Shown here: positions 23,783 through 26,869 of the stretch, in pieces
Layout: each line of letters begins with the position of its first letter
Numbering within the stretch: position 1 is the first letter of the stretch
DNA from: Pseudomonadota bacterium
GTDB taxonomy: Bacteria > Pseudomonadota > Gammaproteobacteria > Burkholderiales > Burkholderiaceae_E
Length of the DNA: 26,869 nt
Assembly: GCA_023388075.1 (NCBI GenBank)
Contig: JAEWGX010000051.1
Span: 1-26,869 of the forward strand
Direction: 5' to 3'
Program-made: the position numbers and the translations under genes
The notes under the pieces: generated by a model
Told to the model about the DNA's origin: nothing
The model's database searches: none
What the model saw: only the letters and a program-made list of their open reading frames with translations

Positions 23783-23999
23783 GGTGGTCTCCGGAGGAGG
23801 CGGATCGGAAGGGATTTCGTTCCGATTATGGGCAGCGCCGACCGGCGAACCTTGATCCTTCGCAATTGCGCTTCGGGCAACGCCCGCGACCGCGGTCATC
23901 GGCCGCCATGACCGTGCCAGGCGTCGGAATAGTGGCGCCCGGGACCACGTCAGGATAGGATGGCGGCATGCCCCCTGGTTTCACTTCGGAGGAGCGCCG

Positions 24000-24437
24000 A
24001 TGACCTCACCTACCGACACTGCCGATCGCCCCGCGGGCGGCAACCATGCCTGCGGCGCGCCGCACGCCGATTCCTTCTGGTCCACCAGCTGCTGGTACAT
24101 CGCCGCCACCGTGGTGGCATTCCTGGTGTTCTGGCCGGTGGGCGTGGCGATGCTCGTCTGGGCCTTGTGGCATCGCCAGATCCGGGCGTCGTCCTGGTGG
24201 CAGAGCCTGCGTGGCGCACGCGCGCCGACGATGGACGACCTCGCTGCCTTCTCGCGACGCCGCCCGAGCAACGAGGCGCTGGCGGCGTATCTGGAGCGCG
24301 AGCAGCAGCGCCTGCGCGAGGAGCAACAGAAGCTGGACGACCTTGTGAAGGCGTTCGAGGCGTTCAAGGAAGCCGAGCGCAAGGCGAACGACCAACGCGA
24401 CTTCGAGAACTTCCTGCGCAGCCGCGAGAGCTCGTAA
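24000..24437 (+). CDS. DUF2852-like small membrane protein
   Basis: The function is unknown. The 145-residue protein has one strong hydrophobic segment (about 33-55: YIAATVVAFLVFWPVGVAMLVWAL, given in part as FWPVGVAML). A Trp-rich junction and a charged C-terminal half follow, with a predicted coiled coil (about 98-132, EREQQRLREEQQKLDDLVK). It ends DFENFLRSRESS. The pattern of FWP-G-A-ML followed by a Glu/Arg coiled coil and a final FxxFL matches my memory of DUF2852 proteins, known mainly from alphaproteobacteria; this needs a profile search. The ATG at 24000 has an excellent GGAGGAG about 6 nt upstream. It converges on the URO-D-like gene with 18 bp between the stops. Confidence 0.8.
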   Translation: MTSPTDTADRPAGGNHACGAPHADSFWSTSCWYIAATVVAFLVFWPVGVAMLVWALWHRQIRASSWWQSLRGARAPTMDDLAAFSRRRPSNEALAAYLEREQQRLREEQQKLDDLVKAFEAFKEAERKANDQRDFENFLRSRESS

Positions 24438-24455
24438 GACGCCAGGTGCCTGCGG

Positions 24456-25391
24456 CTACAGGCTCCGCGTGTACTCCCGCAGGTAGGAGAGCGTTCGCAT
24501 CGGCGTGAACGACGGCACCGTGCAGCCGGGCGAGAGGATCAGCCGGCTTCTTCCCGCCTGCGCGATGGCGTCGTCGATCTCGGCAGCGACGAGCGGCAGC
24601 GAGCGCTCCTGCACCTTCGTCTCGTCGATGCCGCCCATCAGGCACTTGTCCGTGAAGCGGCGCAGGTCCGCGAGCGTCGGGTTGCCGGCAAGCCGGTCCG
24701 ATACGCTCAGCACGTCGTAGGGGTAGTCAGCGATCCTCGCGAGATCGATGCCCGCGCCATGAACGTGCAGTATCCGCACCATGCCTTCGGCGGCAGCCAG
24801 CACCGCCAGGTCGAACGGCTTCTGGAAGGTGCGGTGCACTTCCTCGCTGACGCCGCGCGGATTGCCTTCCCGGATGGCACCGTTGATCGAGAAGAAGAGC
24901 GCGTCGGCGCCGGCGGTCCTGGCCGCCCGGACGTAGTCGCAGGTGGTCTGGGCGACGGTTTCGATCGCGGCCAGCGCCTCGCGCCGATGCTCCAGGATGT
25001 ACGGAGCCTGGTCGAAGCCGACGTTGCGCATGATCTGCTGGTAGGGATCGAAGGCGGTCTCCACCAGCGGCACGGGCGCGCCAAGCGACGCGCGCAGGCT
25101 GCGCAGGCAGTCGAGCTGGCGCGCGAATGCCGGCTCGTCCAGGCCCAGCACCCGAAACGCCCGCAGGGACGCCGGGTCCTCCAGGTTCATCACGCCGGCC
25201 GGCACGGGGTACCGGTAGTCGTTCATCACCTTGACGAAATCCCAATCGTAGGCGGCGAAGAAGCGGCGGTGCAGCTCCGCCACCGCCTCGCCGTCGAGAT
25301 GGTCCGAGAGGAAATGCACCCAGGCGGTGACCGGTGGGCGGTCGACCGTCCCTCCGGAGACCGCCGCCTCGAAGCGTTCGCGCCTGTTCAT
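24456..25391 (-). CDS. Uroporphyrinogen decarboxylase superfamily protein (MtaA-like)
   Basis: The URO-D superfamily includes heme-pathway UroD and corrinoid-dependent methyltransferases (MtaA, CmuA). The 311-residue protein begins MNRRERFEAAVSGGTVDRPP, a typical superfamily start, and continues with the block HVHGAGIDLARIADYPYD and the ending ILSPGCTVPSFTPMRTL. True UroD has a different glycine-rich C-terminal loop, so the heme role is unlikely. In MtaA-type proteins a zinc ion is held by H-x-C...C; here H209-x-H211...C290 occupies similar positions. The start ATG at 25391 is chosen by alignment; a TTG at 25427 would add 12 unconserved residues. It lies 58 bp downstream of the Bug receptor on the same strand. 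Its substrate is unknown. Confidence 0.82.
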   Translation of the reverse strand: MNRRERFEAAVSGGTVDRPPVTAWVHFLSDHLDGEAVAELHRRFFAAYDWDFVKVMNDYRYPVPAGVMNLEDPASLRAFRVLGLDEPAFARQLDCLRSLRASLGAPVPLVETAFDPYQQIMRNVGFDQAPYILEHRREALAAIETVAQTTCDYVRAARTAGADALFFSINGAIREGNPRGVSEEVHRTFQKPFDLAVLAAAEGMVRILHVHGAGIDLARIADYPYDVLSVSDRLAGNPTLADLRRFTDKCLMGGIDETKVQERSLPLVAAEIDDAIAQAGRSRLILSPGCTVPSFTPMRTLSYLREYTRSL

Positions 25392-25449
25392 GGCCGGGTA
25401 CCGCCCGGAAGGAACGGGAGGAAGCAATGCGTCATCGCGAGTCTCGTGG

Positions 25450-26442
25450 TCATTGCGGCTCGATGCCGGCGTCCTTCACCAGCTTGGCCATCCGTTGCAT
25501 CTCCGCGGCCATGGATTTGCGGAAGGCAGCCGGAGACTCGCTCGGGTCGACGAACATGGCGCGCTCGGCGAAAGCCTGCTTCACGTCCGGCATCGCGAGG
25601 ATCTTCACGATCTCGGCGTGCAGCTTCTGGAGCACCGGCTCCGGCGTGCCGCCCGGGGCCGCGAAGCCGACGCGCGTGGCGAACCGGTACTCCGGCACGC
25701 CGGCCTCGGCCGTGGTGGGAACATCGGGCAGCATGTCCAGGCGCTCCTTGCCGGTGACCGCGAGCGCGCGCAGCTTGCCGGCCTGGATCTGCGGCAGCGG
25801 CGTCTGCGGCAGGTCGAACATCACCTGGATGTTGCCGCCGACCAGGTCGATCAGCGCCTGCGACGCGCCCTTGTACGGCACGTGGTTCATCTTCACGCCG
25901 GCCACCGACGAGAACACCTCGCCGCCCAGGTGCAACGTGTTCCCGACGCCGGCCGAGCCGTAGTTGAGCTTGCCGGGGTTGGCCTTGGCATAGTCGATCA
26001 GCTCGCGCAGCGTCCTGGCCGGCACGGAAGGGTTGACCACCACCACCAGCGGGGAAGCGATCGCGTTGGTGATCGGGGCGAAGTCGTCCATCGGGTGGAA
26101 GGGCAGCTGCTTGGAGAGGGCAGCCACCGACGAATGGGTGAGCTCGCCGATCAGCATCAGCGTGTAGCCGTCGGGTTCGGAGCGGGCCACGTGGTCCGCG
26201 GCGATCACGGTGTTGCCACCCGGCCGGTTCTCCACCACGACGCTGTGTCCGAGGCTGTCCCCCAGCTTGGCCGCGACGGTGCGCGCGATGAAGTCCGAGC
26301 TGCCCCCTGCGGTGTATGGAACCACGATGCGGATGGGACGGTTACCCGAGGGATAGTCCGCCGCCGATGCGACGTGGGTCAGGGCAAGGGCGGCTAGGCC
26401 CCCGAAGCCGGCGAGGATGCGCCGGCGTGTGAGCTGCATCAT
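25450..26442 (-). CDS. Bug/TctC-family tripartite tricarboxylate receptor
   Basis: Bug proteins are periplasmic receptors of tripartite tricarboxylate transporters and are massively expanded in Burkholderiales. The 330-residue protein has a signal peptide with a twin-arginine-like TRRRILAG motif (5-12) and likely cleavage after ASA (residue 27). The mature chain shows the family motifs RIVVPYTAGGSSDFIAR, VVENRPGGNTVIAADHV, GYTLM, NYGSAGVGNTLHLGGE and MNHVPYKGASQALIDLVGG. The first ATG (26442) and the next codon are both ATG; GAGGAA lies just upstream and serves either. No TctA or TctB genes are seen, so it is an orphan receptor here. The same-strand neighbour suggests it may sense or import the substrate of the URO-D-like enzyme. 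Confidence 0.93.
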   Translation of the reverse strand: MMQLTRRRILAGFGGLAALALTHVASAADYPSGNRPIRIVVPYTAGGSSDFIARTVAAKLGDSLGHSVVVENRPGGNTVIAADHVARSEPDGYTLMLIGELTHSSVAALSKQLPFHPMDDFAPITNAIASPLVVVVNPSVPARTLRELIDYAKANPGKLNYGSAGVGNTLHLGGEVFSSVAGVKMNHVPYKGASQALIDLVGGNIQVMFDLPQTPLPQIQAGKLRALAVTGKERLDMLPDVPTTAEAGVPEYRFATRVGFAAPGGTPEPVLQKLHAEIVKILAMPDVKQAFAERAMFVDPSESPAAFRKSMAAEMQRMAKLVKDAGIEPQ

Positions 26443-26496
26443 GTCTTCCTCTGCTGCGACGGTGGAGGCTGCCGGATGGCTGGCCCAAGGGTCATT

Positions 26497-26869
<373 letters not shown>

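Noticed and set aside
23861..23870. CGCAATTGCG palindrome between the divergent universal stress and DUF2852-like genes
   Set aside because: A single 10-bp palindrome could arise by chance and no flanking promoter boxes are convincing, although the position would suit a shared operator.
24448..24463. GCCTG/CAGGC hairpin between the convergent DUF2852-like and URO-D-like genes as a bidirectional terminator
   Set aside because: Only 5 bp of stem and no T-run on either strand; too weak to call.
24456..25391. Assignment of the URO-D-like gene as hemE
   Set aside because: The C-terminal motif and H-x-H...C pattern differ from heme-pathway UroD, and no heme genes are adjacent.

Overview
The window is high-GC bacterial chromosome that reads as a betaproteobacterium, most likely of the order Burkholderiales. 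The gene order tuf - tRNA-Trp - secE - nusG - rplKAJL - rpoBC is the classic proteobacterial transcription/translation block. The protein sequences have a betaproteobacterial flavour (for example the DQTNP version of the RpoB rifampicin region). A Bug/TctC-type periplasmic receptor is also present, a family strongly expanded in Burkholderiales. The taxonomic placement is inference from the sequence alone.

Region 1 (1-13610) is the housekeeping block, all on the + strand: the 3' part of tuf (EF-Tu), tRNA-Trp(CCA), secE, nusG, rplK, rplA, rplJ, rplL, rpoB and rpoC. It is closed by a very strong intrinsic terminator directly after rpoC. Two long non-coding gaps, rplA-rplJ (342 bp) and rplL-rpoB (456 bp), carry RNA structure. 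The first contains a recognisable L10-leader fold; the second contains mutually exclusive hairpins suggestive of attenuation or RNase processing. The rpsL-rpsG-fusA-tuf genes that often follow rpoC are absent here.

Region 2 (13681-21901, + strand) is an eight-gene catabolic cluster. It encodes an SMP-30/gluconolactonase-like lactonase, a GntR/FCD regulator, a GH5-like (clan GH-A type) TIM-barrel protein of unusually low GC, an isocitrate/isopropylmalate-type decarboxylating dehydrogenase, a Gfo/Idh/MocA oxidoreductase and a complete TRAP transporter (DctP, DctQ, DctM). The likely logic is import of a carboxylated sugar-like substrate, oxidation to a lactone, lactone hydrolysis and a decarboxylating step, under GntR control. 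An imperfect inverted repeat just upstream of the first gene is the candidate operator. The intracellular GH-like protein is the part that does not fit a standard pathway and is the best candidate here for undescribed biology.

Region 3 (21869-26869) is mostly on the - strand: a PaaK/CapK-like adenylate-forming protein converging on and overlapping dctM, a universal stress protein, a + strand DUF2852-like small membrane protein, a uroporphyrinogen-decarboxylase-superfamily protein with an H-x-H...C possible metal site, a Bug-family receptor without its membrane partners, and the C-terminal part of a proline-iminopeptidase-like hydrolase. The window ends inside a CGGGCT hexanucleotide repeat within this last gene and starts inside tuf, a gene usually present in two copies, so both ends look like assembly breaks at repeats.

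No insertion sequence, CRISPR array, rRNA gene or prophage was seen.
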